The notes under the pieces are model-generated. The model was not told where the DNA came from. It searched no databases and saw nothing but the letters and a program-made list of their open reading frames with translations. 61,829 bases of DNA from an uncultured Chthonomonas sp. Lineage in GTDB: Bacteria; Armatimonadota; Chthonomonadetes; Chthonomonadales; Chthonomonadaceae. Of this stretch, positions 51,001 to 60,176 are shown piece after piece. The stretch is from the NCBI GenBank assembly GCA_903859705.1, contig CAIONQ010000126.1, forward strand, positions 1 to 61,829. The letters are read 5' to 3'. The position numbers and the translations under genes are program-made. How positions within the stretch are numbered: position 1 is the first letter of the stretch; the number at the start of each line of letters is the position of its first letter.

Positions 51001-51287
51001 TGGCAGAGCGCCTATTCGCTGAGGCGGGACCAACCGCTGCTGCCAAACTGGATCTGGCATTCCGGCTAACGGTGTGCCGCCATCCTCGCCCGGCGGAGGC
51101 AAAGCTGATGATGGGTGTGTATACCCAGCAGCTTGCAAGGTTCCGTAAGGATGCCGAGAGCGCGCACAAGCTGCTTTCCGTTGGAGAAGCCATGCATAAC
51201 GAACACCTGGATCAGGCTGAACTTGCAGCATGGACGTCCGTATGCAGCGCAGTACTCAACCTTGACGAAACCATAACACGAAGCTGA
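48048..51287 (+). CDS. secreted PSCyt1/DUF1549/DUF1553 cytochrome c protein with LamG-like insert
   Basis: A 1079-residue protein. Signal ([17 protein letters not shown]); PSCyt1 heme motif [11 protein letters not shown] with the family's LDTPAGAL segment; DUF1549 ([60 protein letters not shown] with another CxxCH); a concanavalin/LamG-like domain at ~470-650 ([36 protein letters not shown]-like strand); then DUF1553 ([54 protein letters not shown]). Widespread in Planctomycetota and relatives; exact role unknown. AGGACCCC before the ATG gives a fair ribosome site. Confidence 0.92.
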   Translation: MSILPSVKHRCFVPFTAALALFAPAVLAAPSSPPAPHRLKQQVATAAARLQAVDYDQDIRPILSENCFKCHGFDEKQRMAGLRLDTPAGALQKLASGGQAIVPGSIAKSELCARISEHGALMMPPASSGKTLTPAQVAILKRWVAGGAHYSPHWAFVPPKRPLLPAVKLTGWVRSPIDRFILAKLESRGLKPSPEADRLQLLRRATLDLTGLPPTLQEQETYLTDKSATAYEKLIDRLLASPHFGERMALTWLDLARYADTHGYHIDSGRDMWPWRNWVIDAYNHNMPYDQFVTEQLAGDLLPKATLSQKIATGFNRNHPINFEGGAIPEEYAAAYIFDRIDTTATAFMGLTMRCGQCHDHKYDPVSQKDYYKFFAFFHNVPENGLDGQAGNAAPFLKAPTPEQQAKLTSLTDQATKLEADAKSRAAEIAPEQAAWEAKMVANASALPEVTAGIEARFKLDEGVGADLKDSAGKLAVAHIDGKPIWGKGLSGNALTLDGSTSAAINGLNFDRNNAFSYGAWVYPTDAGSLTVISHMDDKTGIRGWDLFMQNGTVFAHFIHEWETSVLRVNTKATLPLNKWTHLFVTYDGSSKAAGISIYVNGQSAELMRTHDTLNGTLLVDTPAHIGRRNPAAPFKGMLQDVRVYSRLLSATEVGSIVSLGPIRDALAKSAEKRTPEQAEALARYYRESVDARYRGITEELAKVQKEKSELDAAIPTTMVMQEMEKPRDTFVLVRGQYDKPSDKVSAGTPDFLPPLPANLTANRLGLAKWLTSPTHPLTARVAVNRLWQQVFGSGIVRTPENFGVQGDRPTHPEMLDWLATEFVRTGWDQKRLIKMLVTSATYRQSAKTTAAMQELDHENRLLGRSPRYRLPAEFVRDQALAAGGLLVPTIGGPSVKPYQPAGLWEELAFGGGFSQQKYVQDHGENLYRRSMYTFWKRTCPPATLQTFDAPEREFCIVRRSTTDTPLQALALMNDPTYVESARKMAERLFAEAGPTAAAKLDLAFRLTVCRHPRPAEAKLMMGVYTQQLARFRKDAESAHKLLSVGEAMHNEHLDQAELAAWTSVCSAVLNLDETITRS

Positions 51288-51306
51288 ACAAAGATCAGGA
51301 ACAGTA

Positions 51307-52773
51307 ATGGACCCAATACGCGAATTCGAACTCCAGGTAACTCGCCGTCAGCTGTTCGGCAAAACAGCATCTGCAGTTGGCACGGCGGCGCTTGCTTCTT
51401 TGTTAACACCAGAAGCATTTGCAGACTCCTTAAAGGGTGCAAAAAACAGTGGCTTGCATGGCAGCCTTAAGGCGCTGCATTACCCCGCACGCGCCAAGCG
51501 GGTGATCTATCTGTTTCAGAGCGGAGCTCCTTCACACCTGGACCTGTTCGACAACAAACCAGGTCTGGAGAGCCACCGGGGCATCGAGTTACCAGACAGC
51601 ATACGCATGGGGCAGCGCCTTACGGGCATGACCTCCGGGCAAAAGACAAAGCCAGTTGCACCCTCTATATTCAAGTTTGCAAAACATGGTAAATCTGGCG
51701 CTGAGCTAAGTGAGCTGCTGCCCCACACCGCAGAAGTTGCAGATCACCTGTGCATCATCCGCTCAATGCACACAGAAGCTATAAACCACGACCCGGCTAT
51801 TACATTTATCCAAACCGGCAGCCAGCAACCGGGGCGTCCATCCATTGGTGCCTGGATGAGCTACGGGCTGGGCAGTGAAAATCAAGATCTGCCGGCCTAC
51901 ATCGTTCTGATAAGCCAGGGAACTGGCAATACCAACGATCAGCCACTCTTTGGCAGGTTATGGGGCAGCGGTTTCCTGCCCTCGGTGCATCAAGGGGTTA
52001 AACTTCGCTCAACGGGCGACCCGGTGCTGCACCTGGCAAACCCGCCTGGCGTTGATGCGGCCTCTCGGCGCAAGCTGCTAGATGCCGTAGATGCCATGAA
52101 CAGGATGGAGAAGGCTGAGTTTGGTGACCCGGAGATTAACACGCGTATAGCCCAGTATGAAATGGCGTACCGAATGCAAACCTCTGTGCCAGACCTGATG
52201 GACCTCTCCAAAGAGCCAGCATCGACGTTTGAGATGTATGGCCCGGATAGCCACAAGCCCGGCACCTTTGCGGCCAATGCTTTACTTGCGCGCAGGCTGC
52301 TGGAGCGCGGCGTGCGATTTGTTCAGCTGTTTCATCGCGGCTGGGATCAGCACGGTAACTTGCCCGCGCAGCTAAGAAACCAGTGCCGAGATACAGATCA
52401 ACCCAGCGCAGCGCTGATTAAAGATCTGGCGCAACGCGGCCTGCTTGAAGACACCCTGGTGGTGTGGGGTGGTGAGTTTGGCCGAACCGTGTATAGCCAG
52501 GGTGAGCTAACGAAAGACAACTATGGCCGAGATCACCATGGGCGCTGTTTCTCTGTATGGGTGGCAGGTGGTGGCATAAAGGCCGGAACCATTGGGGAAA
52601 CAGATGATTTTGGATACAACATCGTTAAAGATCCCGTGCACATACACGACCTTAATGCCACCATCCTGCATCAGCTTGGGATTAACCATGAAAGGCTAAC
52701 CTACCGATATCAGGGCCGAGATTACCGGCTAACTGATATTGCTGGCACACTGGTGAAGCAGGCTATTTCTTAG
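51307..52773 (+). CDS. Tat-exported DUF1501 protein
   Basis: A 488-residue protein with a Tat-type signal ([23 protein letters not shown]). It carries the DUF1501 pattern: [80 protein letters not shown] and [15 protein letters not shown]. The fold resembles alkaline phosphatases and sulfatases. It follows the DUF1549/1553 gene by 19 bases with AGGAAC before the ATG, the standard pairing. Its last 11 bases overlap the convergent YkgJ-type gene. Confidence 0.93.
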   Translation: MDPIREFELQVTRRQLFGKTASAVGTAALASLLTPEAFADSLKGAKNSGLHGSLKALHYPARAKRVIYLFQSGAPSHLDLFDNKPGLESHRGIELPDSIRMGQRLTGMTSGQKTKPVAPSIFKFAKHGKSGAELSELLPHTAEVADHLCIIRSMHTEAINHDPAITFIQTGSQQPGRPSIGAWMSYGLGSENQDLPAYIVLISQGTGNTNDQPLFGRLWGSGFLPSVHQGVKLRSTGDPVLHLANPPGVDAASRRKLLDAVDAMNRMEKAEFGDPEINTRIAQYEMAYRMQTSVPDLMDLSKEPASTFEMYGPDSHKPGTFAANALLARRLLERGVRFVQLFHRGWDQHGNLPAQLRNQCRDTDQPSAALIKDLAQRGLLEDTLVVWGGEFGRTVYSQGELTKDNYGRDHHGRCFSVWVAGGGIKAGTIGETDDFGYNIVKDPVHIHDLNATILHQLGINHERLTYRYQGRDYRLTDIAGTLVKQAIS

Positions 52774-53344
52774 GCCCAGCTTTGCCCACCACTCCTCGAA
52801 AGCCAAGTTTTACCTTAAGCTGCTGCCATACATTGAAAACAATGGGGCAGCAGCGGCAGTTTTCCACCATTGAAATGGACCTCGCAACAAAATGTGGTTC
52901 TGCAAGGTATGGGTAATCCATGCAGGCACGGGGCCTATCCTCATACACCTTACATTTACCGTCGTCAGCAAGAAACACGCATGGCCGGGATTTAAGTACC
53001 ACAGTTTTATCTGGCAACACCTCGCAATAGTTGGTTTTGAATTGAGCCATGCTGATGTGCAACCTGGCGGCGAGTTTGGTTATGTCTTTTGCGTCCACCT
53101 CGATGCTCAATGTCTTACAGCAGTTTGCGCATGCCACACAATCAATCTGGCTCCATACCTCGTCGGTAGTCTCCTTCACAATTAAGTCAGTCTGTTCGCG
53201 CGGCATATTTAGCCGCGTTTTCAGGTACTCACGAAATCGCAGATCATCTGGAAAGTTACTGCGAGAGTAGCGATCAATCAACTTGACTTCCCTGATCAAT
53301 GGTGGCAATGGTGGAGTTTGTTTTGGTTTCTGTACTTGGGGCAT
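52763..53344 (-). CDS. YkgJ-family cysteine-cluster protein
   Basis: A 193-residue protein with the CxxCxxCC core ([12 protein letters not shown]), followed by [24 protein letters not shown], the zinc or iron-sulfur cysteine cluster pattern of PF03692. Members include factors whose function is mostly unknown; a few modify or stabilise flagellin (FliB). The N-terminal ~60 residues are a Pro-rich and then helical extension. It converges with the DUF1501 gene, overlapping by 11 bases at the 3' ends. Confidence 0.85.
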   Translation of the reverse strand: MPQVQKPKQTPPLPPLIREVKLIDRYSRSNFPDDLRFREYLKTRLNMPREQTDLIVKETTDEVWSQIDCVACANCCKTLSIEVDAKDITKLAARLHISMAQFKTNYCEVLPDKTVVLKSRPCVFLADDGKCKVYEDRPRACMDYPYLAEPHFVARSISMVENCRCCPIVFNVWQQLKVKLGFRGVVGKAGPKK

Positions 53345-53598
53345 GGGTGAGCTTCTATTCTGTGGGATGGTGTAACGCCATCCTTACGATGTGGTGGAAT
53401 ACATTTAACAAGAAAATTCTTTTAGTTGAATTTCAATATTAATGTATTTCGATGTGTACTGTACGCATCTTACCACTAAGCGCAGCATGAAAGTGCTGCT
53501 TAACTCGGCAAATGAATGCCAGGGCATTGCGTTTCGGCGCAGTGTAAGCGATACCTACCAGCCCCCAGACGGGCTGAATCGGCTTTATAGAGTAAAGT

Positions 53599-53626
53599 CG
53601 GGCTGTGCCAGGAGGCCAGCAGCCCG
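53599..53626 (-). terminator. weak terminator candidate in the 53345-53639 gap
   Basis: CGGGCTG (53599-53605) pairs with CAGCCCG (53620-53626), with an inner TGGCC/GGCCA. On the minus strand it follows the stop of the gene ending at 53640 and leads into ACTTTACT. The rest of the 295-bp gap is AT-rich and shows no gene; the region just before 53344 would carry the promoter of the YkgJ-type gene. Confidence 0.4.
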
Positions 53627-53639
53627 GGATGGCAACCCT

Positions 53640-54782
53640 CTACTTTCCCTCAGATGTTCCGAACACCTCACGGATGGCATTAACATATGCCAACCCGTGC
53701 TGTGTGTCTGGCTCCAGGTAGCTCCCCTCTGTCCATTCGTTCCAGCAGTTGATGTTTAGTATCCTATCCCGTTCGGGCTCTCGCTTTAGTTTCTCTGCAA
53801 CAATCTCCAGGCTCTGTTTAAACCGCTCTGGCGAGTTTCCGCTAATTGTATTGGTAAACGGGTATCCGGAGTTATCAAACGTATCTTCCTGGCTTGCGCG
53901 TGGGCTCGAATCCCAACCTACGGAAACGTTTGGATAGTACGGCACATCATACTGTACTCTGGCAGTTTCCCAGTACTTAAAGTAGGCGTCTTGCACTTCT
54001 ACAAAATCAGTTTCTTGCTGGTTAAGTGGCACATGGTGAATCCACACATAGCTTGTAACGCTATCAAATCCCAGCTGTCTTACCAGTGCTACAGGGTCTG
54101 CGGGAACTTTCTCGATAGGAAGTACAGGCTGCCCCCACACTACAGCGTTGAGGTGAAGACCGGGTATACCGGCATCTGCTGCCTGCTTACGAAACCGGTC
54201 CAGTGCTCTGCGCGTTTCCTCCACAGAACCAAAACTCTGAAGCAGAGAGGTCAGATCATAAAATGAGAAGTAAGGATGTCCATCAATTCGCCAGTACTGC
54301 GGATGCGAAAAGCAGTTTTGGATCAGATGTTGCGTGATGGTTTGGAACGTTGCCGGAGTTATAACACCGGGATAAAGTAATTTATGAGGTCTGCCCTTTT
54401 TGTAAGGGTGGATATCGATCCAATCATGGTTAGCCCACATGAATGCAAACTTCATTCTGCCGTTATTGGTTGCCCCTTTAAAGCCGCGCTCTATTGGCGC
54501 TTCCAAAAATGGGCCATCGTTGTACCAGTACCAGTCGAATAGAAACACATCTATTCCATGATCTGCAGCACAATCAATTTTCTGCGCCATCACCTGGGGA
54601 TCAGATTCATCCTGATAACCCCACAATGGAACACGTGGTTGTTTGTGACCGTGAAAGCGTGGGCGGGCAGCCTTTACAAGCTCCCATTCGCTCCAGGCAT
54701 CGCCTTTGATCTGGGTATTTCGAGCATCGCCTGGATGATAATTGCCAAAGTAATAAGCTGCAATAGTGGGCCTGTAGGTCAT
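53640..54782 (-). CDS. WbsX-like glycan-associated protein (GH99-like fold)
   Basis: A 380-residue protein with WbsX (PF14307) features: IAAYYFGNYHPGD at the N-terminus, WSEWELVKAARPRF, ADHGIDVFLFDWYWYNDGPFLE, FMWANHDWIDIHP, IDGHPYFSFYD and the C-terminal NINCWNEWTEGSYLEPD. WbsX proteins occur in surface-polysaccharide loci and belong to a GH99-like TIM-barrel family; some may be endo-acting mannosidases. No signal peptide is visible. ATG 54782 preferred over 54809 because CCGAGGG precedes it at 5 bases. Confidence 0.82.
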   Translation of the reverse strand: MTYRPTIAAYYFGNYHPGDARNTQIKGDAWSEWELVKAARPRFHGHKQPRVPLWGYQDESDPQVMAQKIDCAADHGIDVFLFDWYWYNDGPFLEAPIERGFKGATNNGRMKFAFMWANHDWIDIHPYKKGRPHKLLYPGVITPATFQTITQHLIQNCFSHPQYWRIDGHPYFSFYDLTSLLQSFGSVEETRRALDRFRKQAADAGIPGLHLNAVVWGQPVLPIEKVPADPVALVRQLGFDSVTSYVWIHHVPLNQQETDFVEVQDAYFKYWETARVQYDVPYYPNVSVGWDSSPRASQEDTFDNSGYPFTNTISGNSPERFKQSLEIVAEKLKREPERDRILNINCWNEWTEGSYLEPDTQHGLAYVNAIREVFGTSEGK

Positions 54783-54892
54783 GTAAACCCTCGGAATCTT
54801 ACTGAACAAAACGGTATATACCAGTTCACTTCCCCGCCTATTAACCGTTTCCCTTCCGAGGGTAATTTCTATGTGCCACTACGTACAATTTG

Positions 54893-55660
54893 CTATGCTG
54901 GTGGTGCCAGATTTAGCCTTAAGCGCAGCAGCAAATCATGCAACTGCTTCTGCAGGTTTGGTCTCTCAGGGGGCAAGTGAGTTGCAGCCTGAGCATCCTC
55001 CAGCTCTCTATGCAGCCTGTTTACCTCAGAATTATACAAGTCCAGATCCCTTGTCTTAATAACTGCGCGCTCTGGGCCAGATGTTTTCTGGCCAATCAGA
55101 TCCTCCAGGTATGGCAGCTTTGCTTGCATGTTCAGACGACCTAGATTTGGCTCTATCTCTCCGGTTTTCATCAAGTGAATACCAGTTAGCAATACGCGGA
55201 ATGTATACAGTAGCGGTTTAACTCTGTGTTCTGAGTCCTTCTCGAACAGGGCAAACTGACTATACGCGAAGCCGCGATAGTGTGCCGCGTGGAAACTGGT
55301 TGCGCTGTTTCGCGCAATTTCGATTAGCTCCTGATGTACGTCGGAAGTAACCACAACGTGCTCGCTGAGGATCTGCTCTAGAATATAACCGTTCTTCTTG
55401 AGCATCAACTGGAACAACCTGGCGGCATCGTAAGTAACCAGGCCAAGTTCCAGGTCGCCCCGCATTCCCATCTGTTCTATAGTTTGCGCACCAGGCTCAA
55501 GGCCAACTACCTGGTCAAGAGGCAACAGGTGAGCTCCACGCATATCAAAGTCAGAATCCCTAGATGGAAACCCATAGAGATGGGCGCCACTTACGGTTAC
55601 ATACAGCAAAGGATATTGGTGTGCCAGCGCAATCTGTTTTAGTTCGGTGTAGGGTATCAA
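54893..55660 (-). CDS. RlaP/YcgL-type nucleotidyltransferase
   Basis: A 255-residue protein of the Pol beta superfamily group called RlaP or YcgL (PF10127). SGAHLYGFPSRDSDFDMRGAH gives the G-S-like loop and the D-x-D metal residues. FSVYEIE-type motifs are replaced by LELGLVTYDAARLFQLMLKKNGY, and EQILSEHVV follows, all typical of the family. In phage T4 and many bacteria it is associated with RNA ligases and tRNA repair; no ligase is present here. Substrate is unproven. Confidence 0.85.
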   Translation of the reverse strand: MIPYTELKQIALAHQYPLLYVTVSGAHLYGFPSRDSDFDMRGAHLLPLDQVVGLEPGAQTIEQMGMRGDLELGLVTYDAARLFQLMLKKNGYILEQILSEHVVVTSDVHQELIEIARNSATSFHAAHYRGFAYSQFALFEKDSEHRVKPLLYTFRVLLTGIHLMKTGEIEPNLGRLNMQAKLPYLEDLIGQKTSGPERAVIKTRDLDLYNSEVNRLHRELEDAQAATHLPPERPNLQKQLHDLLLRLRLNLAPPA

Positions 55661-55734
55661 ATCTCAAACTCCTTCAACCCGTGCTTCAACCAGACAAAGA
55701 GACAGATATTTGAAGTGGACAGTTGCACGGCGAT

Positions 55735-55771
55735 GAAAAAAGTCCCTGCGACTGAGGTGCCGCAGGGACTT
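55735..55771 (-). terminator. intrinsic terminator of the XRE-regulator gene
   Basis: On the minus strand, AAGTCCCTGCG (55771-55761) pairs perfectly with CGCAGGGACTT (55750-55740) around a 10-base loop and is followed by TTTTT CATCG. It ends transcription about 45 bases past the regulator's stop at 55817. Confidence 0.9.
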
Positions 55772-55816
55772 ATTGAAATTAGAATCATCCATGAATGATG
55801 ATCGCCGCCGGGCAGA

Positions 55817-56197
55817 TTAACTGCCAGTACGCCGGTGAAGCTTAAACTCTACGTACTCGATTACTTCCTGAAGTGAGGTTTCATCGAGTTCTTTCAGCAT
55901 CGACGATAGCCGGTGCAGTTGAATGGCACGAATGCCGTTCAACTCCTCTAGTACCACCGACCCATCGTTATAGCCAGCCGCCTGCCGAGCAGTGCTCTCT
56001 GGCACTTGTAGCACTTTCGCAACCAGATTGACCGTCTCGAGATGAGGGCGGTTCGTTCTGGTTTCAAGGTAGTGCCATTGCTGTGCTTTCATTCCTGCCT
56101 GCCGCGCACATTCAGCCTGCGACATGCGCAGACCAATCCTGGTTTCTCGAATCCATTCAGAAAATTCAGTGCTTTGTGCCTTAGCGGGCCTCGCCAT
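55817..56197 (-). CDS. XRE-family helix-turn-helix regulator
   Basis: A 126-residue protein with a lambda-repressor-type HTH at ~10-70 (FSEWIRETRIGLRMSQAECARQ, QQWHYLETRTNRPHLETVN). It ends in an acidic helical tail (LSSMLKELDETSLQEVIEYVEF) likely for dimerisation or ligand sensing. ATG 56197 is chosen; an extended frame to 56263 reads into unlikely sequence. AGGGG lies 10 bases upstream of the ATG. Targets are unknown; the divergent FemAB gene at 56445 could be one. Confidence 0.82.
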   Translation of the reverse strand: MARPAKAQSTEFSEWIRETRIGLRMSQAECARQAGMKAQQWHYLETRTNRPHLETVNLVAKVLQVPESTARQAAGYNDGSVVLEELNGIRAIQLHRLSSMLKELDETSLQEVIEYVEFKLHRRTGS

Positions 56198-56363
56198 AGT
56201 GATTAAACCCCTGCTTGTGTAGACTCGAACCCAATTAGTATGTAACAAAAGCGAGCAATTCAAGGCGATTATAGCAGACGAGCGAGGAAAATCTCTCTAT
56301 ATTATGCAATTCATAGCTCAATCTCCGTGGTTTGGCATATGGAAGCATGCCCGGATTCCGGAA

Positions 56364-56372
56364 TGCTATACT
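56364..56372 (+). promoter_or_regulatory. extended -10 element before femAB
   Basis: TGCTATACT, the same nonamer as at 23278-23286, 72 bases before the ATG at 56445. No -35 at standard spacing. GAGAGG at 56421-56426 lies 18 bases before the ATG and is too far for an ideal ribosome site. Confidence 0.4.
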
Positions 56373-56444
56373 GTTTAAGTATGGTTGCACGTGCTGCACA
56401 AGTGCGGATAACCAGCCCTTAAGAGAGGACACCAGAACATACTG

Positions 56445-57542
56445 ATGCGAATTCGCGAAGCGACAGAGGCAGACAGGGCACCATTCAATCAATTTGCCGC
56501 AGACTTTGAAACGGGAGACCTGCTTCAATCTTATGAGTGGGGCGATTTGAAGGCACGATCCGGCTGGACTCCTGTGCGGGTAATTGGCGAAACAGACGGC
56601 AACATTGTATGCGTGGCATCCCTGCTTAAGCGCAAACTGCCAATACCGGGCAAATCAATATTGTATGCTTCTCGTGGGCCAGTAATGGATATGACCAATG
56701 CGGACCTGGTGCGCGAGTTCACCACGGGCATTCGCCATATTGCACGCAAGCACGGCGCAATTCTCGTAAAAATTGATCCGCCTGTACCCATTGAAGACGC
56801 CGTAAGCAAGCAGAATATCGAGGCATGCGGATGGAAGTTACTCTCTAGCGGAGGATTTGGCGGCACCCAACCAAAGTGCGTTATGCAATTGGACCTTGGC
56901 ACTTCTGAAGAAGAACTGATGCGCAGCTTTAAAGAGAAGTGGCGCTACAACATACGCCTGGCAGACCGTAAGGGCGTTGTGGTAACTGAGGAGTGCACGC
57001 GGGAAGAGCTACCCGAGTTTTATAAGCTGCTGCAGGAAACTTGTGAACGTGATGGATTTTTGGTGCGAAGCCAGAAGTACTTTGAAGACATGTGGGATGT
57101 GCTGGTACCAGCCGGCTACATGAACCTCGCTATCGCAAGGTTTGAAGGCAAGCCTCTTTCAGCTGTGCTCATTTATACCTTTGGTAAACGCACGTGGTAC
57201 ACGTACGGTGCCTCTTCGAATGAAAACCGGAACGTAATGCCAAACCACCTCATTCAGTGGAAGATGATTCGCCGGGCACTGTGTAACGGCTCTCAATGGT
57301 ACGATTTTCGAGGTGTCAGTCCCAAAACAGGGGATGGTGATGCCCACCTGGAAGGGCTAAACCGGTTTAAAGAGGGCTTCTCGCCGCGATTTGTTGAGTA
57401 CATTGGGGAATACGATCTTGTGCTATCTCCGTCGTTGTATTGGGCCTGGAACATTCTGAGACCACGCATACAGAAACTGATGAAAGCACGCAGCCGCAAA
57501 GAGGCTGCACGCAAGAGCGCCCCCCAGGCAGCCGGCCTGTAG
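56445..57542 (+). CDS. FemAB-family aminoacyltransferase
   Basis: A 365-residue protein with two tandem GNAT-like folds of the FemABX/Lipid II bridge-forming family. YEWGDLKARSGW, RGPVMDM, FKEKWRYNIRLADRKGV (typical of the family's substrate loop), GKRTWYTYGASS, and a C-terminal FRGVSPK. These enzymes add amino acids from aminoacyl-tRNA to the peptidoglycan stem in the cytoplasm. The adjacent alanine racemase makes D-Ala for the same wall precursor, supporting the role. The extreme C-terminus is Lys/Arg-rich. Confidence 0.88.
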   Translation: MRIREATEADRAPFNQFAADFETGDLLQSYEWGDLKARSGWTPVRVIGETDGNIVCVASLLKRKLPIPGKSILYASRGPVMDMTNADLVREFTTGIRHIARKHGAILVKIDPPVPIEDAVSKQNIEACGWKLLSSGGFGGTQPKCVMQLDLGTSEEELMRSFKEKWRYNIRLADRKGVVVTEECTREELPEFYKLLQETCERDGFLVRSQKYFEDMWDVLVPAGYMNLAIARFEGKPLSAVLIYTFGKRTWYTYGASSNENRNVMPNHLIQWKMIRRALCNGSQWYDFRGVSPKTGDGDAHLEGLNRFKEGFSPRFVEYIGEYDLVLSPSLYWAWNILRPRIQKLMKARSRKEAARKSAPQAAGL

Positions 57543-57560
57543 GTGCGGGGAGATGGCAAC

Positions 57561-58670
57561 GTGAAAGTGCATGATGCCTGGGTTGAAGTGAATGTTAAGG
57601 CACTTCGCTACAACCTGCTGCAAGTAAAAACGCTGCTCGGCCCCAATGTTAAGGTAATGGCAGTAGTTAAGGGAAATGGCTTCGGGCATGGGTATGCAGT
57701 GCCAGCCCGGGCATTTGTAGGAGCTGGTGCCGAGTATCTCGGCGTAACACGCCTTGAAGAGGCCGCCCACATACGATCGGCCGATATTCAGGTGCGTACA
57801 TTGTTGTTTGCGCCTATACAGCCAGAAAGTGCAGATGAAGCGCTCGCGATGAATCTCGACCTTACTGTGGATAGCATCCGCCTCGCGGAGGTTATATCCA
57901 ATGTGGCCAGCCGCCGTGGGTTACAGGCTCGGGTGCACATTAAAATCGATACGGGGATGTCTCGGCTGGGAATGCCTCCGGAAGAGTTTGAAGCCGCCTT
58001 TGCAGCCATGTCTCGGATGCCTTCCATTACCGTAGCCGGAGTATATACGCACTTTGCGGAAGCTGGGGGTGCCGATCCCGCAATAACTCGCAAGCAAAAC
58101 GAGCGGTTTCACACCGTTGTTCAGAAGCTCAGGCTGCATGAACAGTACCCGCCCATAATGCATGCAGCCAATAGTGCGGCATACCTCCGCTTTCCCGAAA
58201 CACGATATAACATGGTGCGCATTGGTACTCTGTTGTATGGCCAATACCCCGGCGGCGAGGTGCCACGCAAGCTAACCCTGGAAGATACGTGGCGGTTAAA
58301 AGCACGGATTTGTACCGTAAAAAAGCTGCCTGCTGGCAGCCGCGTTGGCTACGGTGGTGAGTTTGTAACAAAACGTCCCACACGTATGGCAATTGTTCCA
58401 ATAGGATACGCAGATGGTTTCACCATGGCTGCAGAAGGCCCCATTTACCGGCAATCTCCGCTTAAGTTTCTGGCGAAGAGGCAAAAACGCCAACTTACGG
58501 TAGATTTGCATGGCAGACCGGTGCCCGTTATCGGCCGAGTATCGATGCAGATGACCGCACTGGATGTTACAGATTGTCTGGAAGTAAGCGTTGGAGATGT
58601 GGTTACATTGCCAGCGATGCGCCTTGCTACTAATCCAGATTTACCTCGCGTGTACATAGACAACGAATAA
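57561..58670 (+). CDS. alr: alanine racemase
   Basis: A 369-residue PLP enzyme making D-alanine for peptidoglycan. PLP lysine K37 in VVKGNGFGHG (usual VVKANAYGHG); KIDTGMSRLGM; catalytic tyrosine Y264 in VGYGGEFVT; VPIGYADGFT; and GRVSMQMTALDVTD. GTG 57561 is preferred: GGGGAG lies 8 bases upstream. GTG 57543 is an alternative, starting directly after the FemAB stop. Co-transcribed with the FemAB gene. Confidence 0.95.
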   Translation: MKVHDAWVEVNVKALRYNLLQVKTLLGPNVKVMAVVKGNGFGHGYAVPARAFVGAGAEYLGVTRLEEAAHIRSADIQVRTLLFAPIQPESADEALAMNLDLTVDSIRLAEVISNVASRRGLQARVHIKIDTGMSRLGMPPEEFEAAFAAMSRMPSITVAGVYTHFAEAGGADPAITRKQNERFHTVVQKLRLHEQYPPIMHAANSAAYLRFPETRYNMVRIGTLLYGQYPGGEVPRKLTLEDTWRLKARICTVKKLPAGSRVGYGGEFVTKRPTRMAIVPIGYADGFTMAAEGPIYRQSPLKFLAKRQKRQLTVDLHGRPVPVIGRVSMQMTALDVTDCLEVSVGDVVTLPAMRLATNPDLPRVYIDNE

Positions 58671-58719
58671 CCCGCTGCTACAAGAGCCATTATTAGATTC
58701 AGTTACTGAAGGAGTGATT

Positions 58720-59283
58720 ATGCTGCCCATTTCCCGCCCCTGTTTCATTGCCACATCTGCTTCCTTACGGCTTGCGCTGGCTTCTTGCATCTGCGTTCTC
58801 AGTACTGGTGTTGCGGTGGCACAGCCTGTGCCTGTTGTTCCGGGCCATTTCGAGCAATTTAAAGCGCTGGAGGGGGAGTGGTTAGGAGCAACAAAAGAAA
58901 CAACTGGCCTGCGGGTTGTGTACCATGTAACCTCCGGCGCATCTGCCGTGATTGAGACGATAGCTCCGGGCTCGCAGCACGAGATGATAACGGTGATCAC
59001 CAAAGATCGTGAATCTGTATCGCTCACTCACTACTGCGCCATAGGCAACCAGCCACATATGATGGCGCCAGATTCAGATGGCGGGAAAGTGGTGGCGTTT
59101 AAGTTTCAGAGTGCAGGTAATCTGAAGTCTGAAAATGATATGCACATGCGCGAAGTCACCTATACATTTGTTGACAAAGACAATTTGAAGACCATATGGA
59201 CTACCTACAACGGCGGCAAACCAGCAGGTAACCAGGTATTTGTTCTTAAGCGCAAGAAGGTGGCCACACACACTGCGCATTAA
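58720..59283 (+). CDS. secreted protein, lipocalin/DUF1579-like
   Basis: A 187-residue protein with a signal peptide (LRLALASCICVLSTGVAVAQ). The mature part opens FEQFKALEGEWLGATKET; the G-x-W with an early strand resembles beta-barrel lipocalin-like or DUF1579 proteins. Strands alternate through VIETIAPGSQHEMITVI and YTFVDKDNLKTIWTTYNGG. ATG 58720 has AAGGAG 6 bases upstream. Function unknown. Confidence 0.65.
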   Translation: MLPISRPCFIATSASLRLALASCICVLSTGVAVAQPVPVVPGHFEQFKALEGEWLGATKETTGLRVVYHVTSGASAVIETIAPGSQHEMITVITKDRESVSLTHYCAIGNQPHMMAPDSDGGKVVAFKFQSAGNLKSENDMHMREVTYTFVDKDNLKTIWTTYNGGKPAGNQVFVLKRKKVATHTAH

Positions 59284-59317
59284 GGGCACCGGCAGAGCTG
59301 TTGGTTCGGAGATCAGC

Positions 59318-59665
59318 ATGATCCATGTGGTGCTAACGACTCGCGAGTGGATGCGGCGCAAACTGTTTGAGTCGCTGGAATTTACCGGCAACGAAATCAC
59401 GTTTGTTTCGTCTCTTGAAACAGAACAGTTATCGCGCTGGAATGAACAACAGATCGTTCTGATAGCCGATATGACCTATCCCAATGCTCGAGAAGTGCTT
59501 ACAGGATTATACAATAGCAACTTCATAGTGTTGGCGATTATTTCTATAGGTGACGGGCAAGAGAAGGAGATCGAACTCGTTAGATCTCTGCATCGCGCTG
59601 CATTTGTTACTCAGCACTTTCATCCGCTGGAAGTAAGAGCCATGATAAAGCGTTTGCTTACGTGA
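59318..59665 (+). CDS. degenerate receiver (CheY-like) protein
   Basis: A 115-residue protein with the size and pattern of a response-regulator receiver: IVLIADMTYPNAREVL has an Asp at the phosphorylation strand, and FVTQHFHPLEVRAMIKRLL resembles the TKPF...EEL end, but the conserved lysine is replaced by a Q-H pair. No output domain follows. ATG 59318 is chosen because CGGAG precedes it; the frame from 59240 runs inside the previous gene. It could be a phosphorylation-independent signalling protein. Confidence 0.55.
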   Translation: MIHVVLTTREWMRRKLFESLEFTGNEITFVSSLETEQLSRWNEQQIVLIADMTYPNAREVLTGLYNSNFIVLAIISIGDGQEKEIELVRSLHRAAFVTQHFHPLEVRAMIKRLLT

Positions 59666-59701
59666 AAATGCCTTATCGGCACGAAGTCAGTGTTACAAAT
59701 T

Positions 59702-59748
59702 AATCAAAGTGGGTACCGGGCTATATTGGCACGGTACCCGCTTTGATT
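59702..59748. terminator. long stem-loop terminator, both strands
   Basis: AATCAAAGTGGGTACCG (59702-59718) pairs with CGGTACCCGCTTTGATT (59732-59748) with a single G-U, giving a 17-bp stem around a 13-base loop. On the minus strand it is followed by AATTTG. It separates the convergent receiver-like gene and the DUF2961 fragment. Confidence 0.85.
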
Positions 59749-59756
59749 TATCCATA

Positions 59757-60176
59757 CTAAATAACTTCCAGTGCGTTGCGGTCTCCCAGCGGTGCAAAGC
59801 GGCTGTGCGGCTCTGTTTGATACCAGTAAGCCACGGAAGCAATGTCGTCTTGCAGCGGCAGGTATCTGCCTTCACTGCGCCAACCAATAGCCTGCATGGT
59901 AACGCGCAAATCTGATTCGAACCGGATAGGATCCATGATGTGGAATCGATACAGGCCGTGGCGCGCCCCCACCCTGTTAGAAGCATCACCGTAGGGATAG
60001 CCCAGATAAGGCGCGCTAAAGGTCTCACCAAAGCACCAGGCACCGCCAAAGTAGTCTTCCGTGCCGGTGCCACAAAGCGTTGGGAACTCTCCATCCCCAT
60101 CCATAAAGAACTTAATTTCGCCCTCGCCCCACCAGCCGCTGTTGATAAGGTGGACGAATACCACAAAAGTATCCAT
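59757..60176 (-). pseudogene. DUF2961 gene, C-terminal remnant
   Basis: About 140 codons encode the end of a DUF2961 protein (SGWWGEGEIKFFMDGDG, CGTGTEDYFGGAWCFGE, LYRFHIMDPIRFES, LQDDIASVAYWYQTEPHS). Intact members are about 330-400 residues, so over half is missing. Reading upstream from the remnant, the recognisable sequence ends around VVFVHLIN (about 60165), and a stop (TAG at 60191-60189) belonging to the regulator gene follows in the same frame. The break coincides with the change in DNA character and the dyad at 60147-60183. The ATG at 60176 is probably fortuitous. Related proteins are secreted and implicated in glycan breakdown (DfA-type anhydrosugar enzymes). Confidence 0.82.

Noticed and set aside
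53900-53925. GGCTCGAATCCCA string resembling a tRNA T-loop
   Set aside because: Lies inside the WbsX-like coding region and no cloverleaf can be folded around it.
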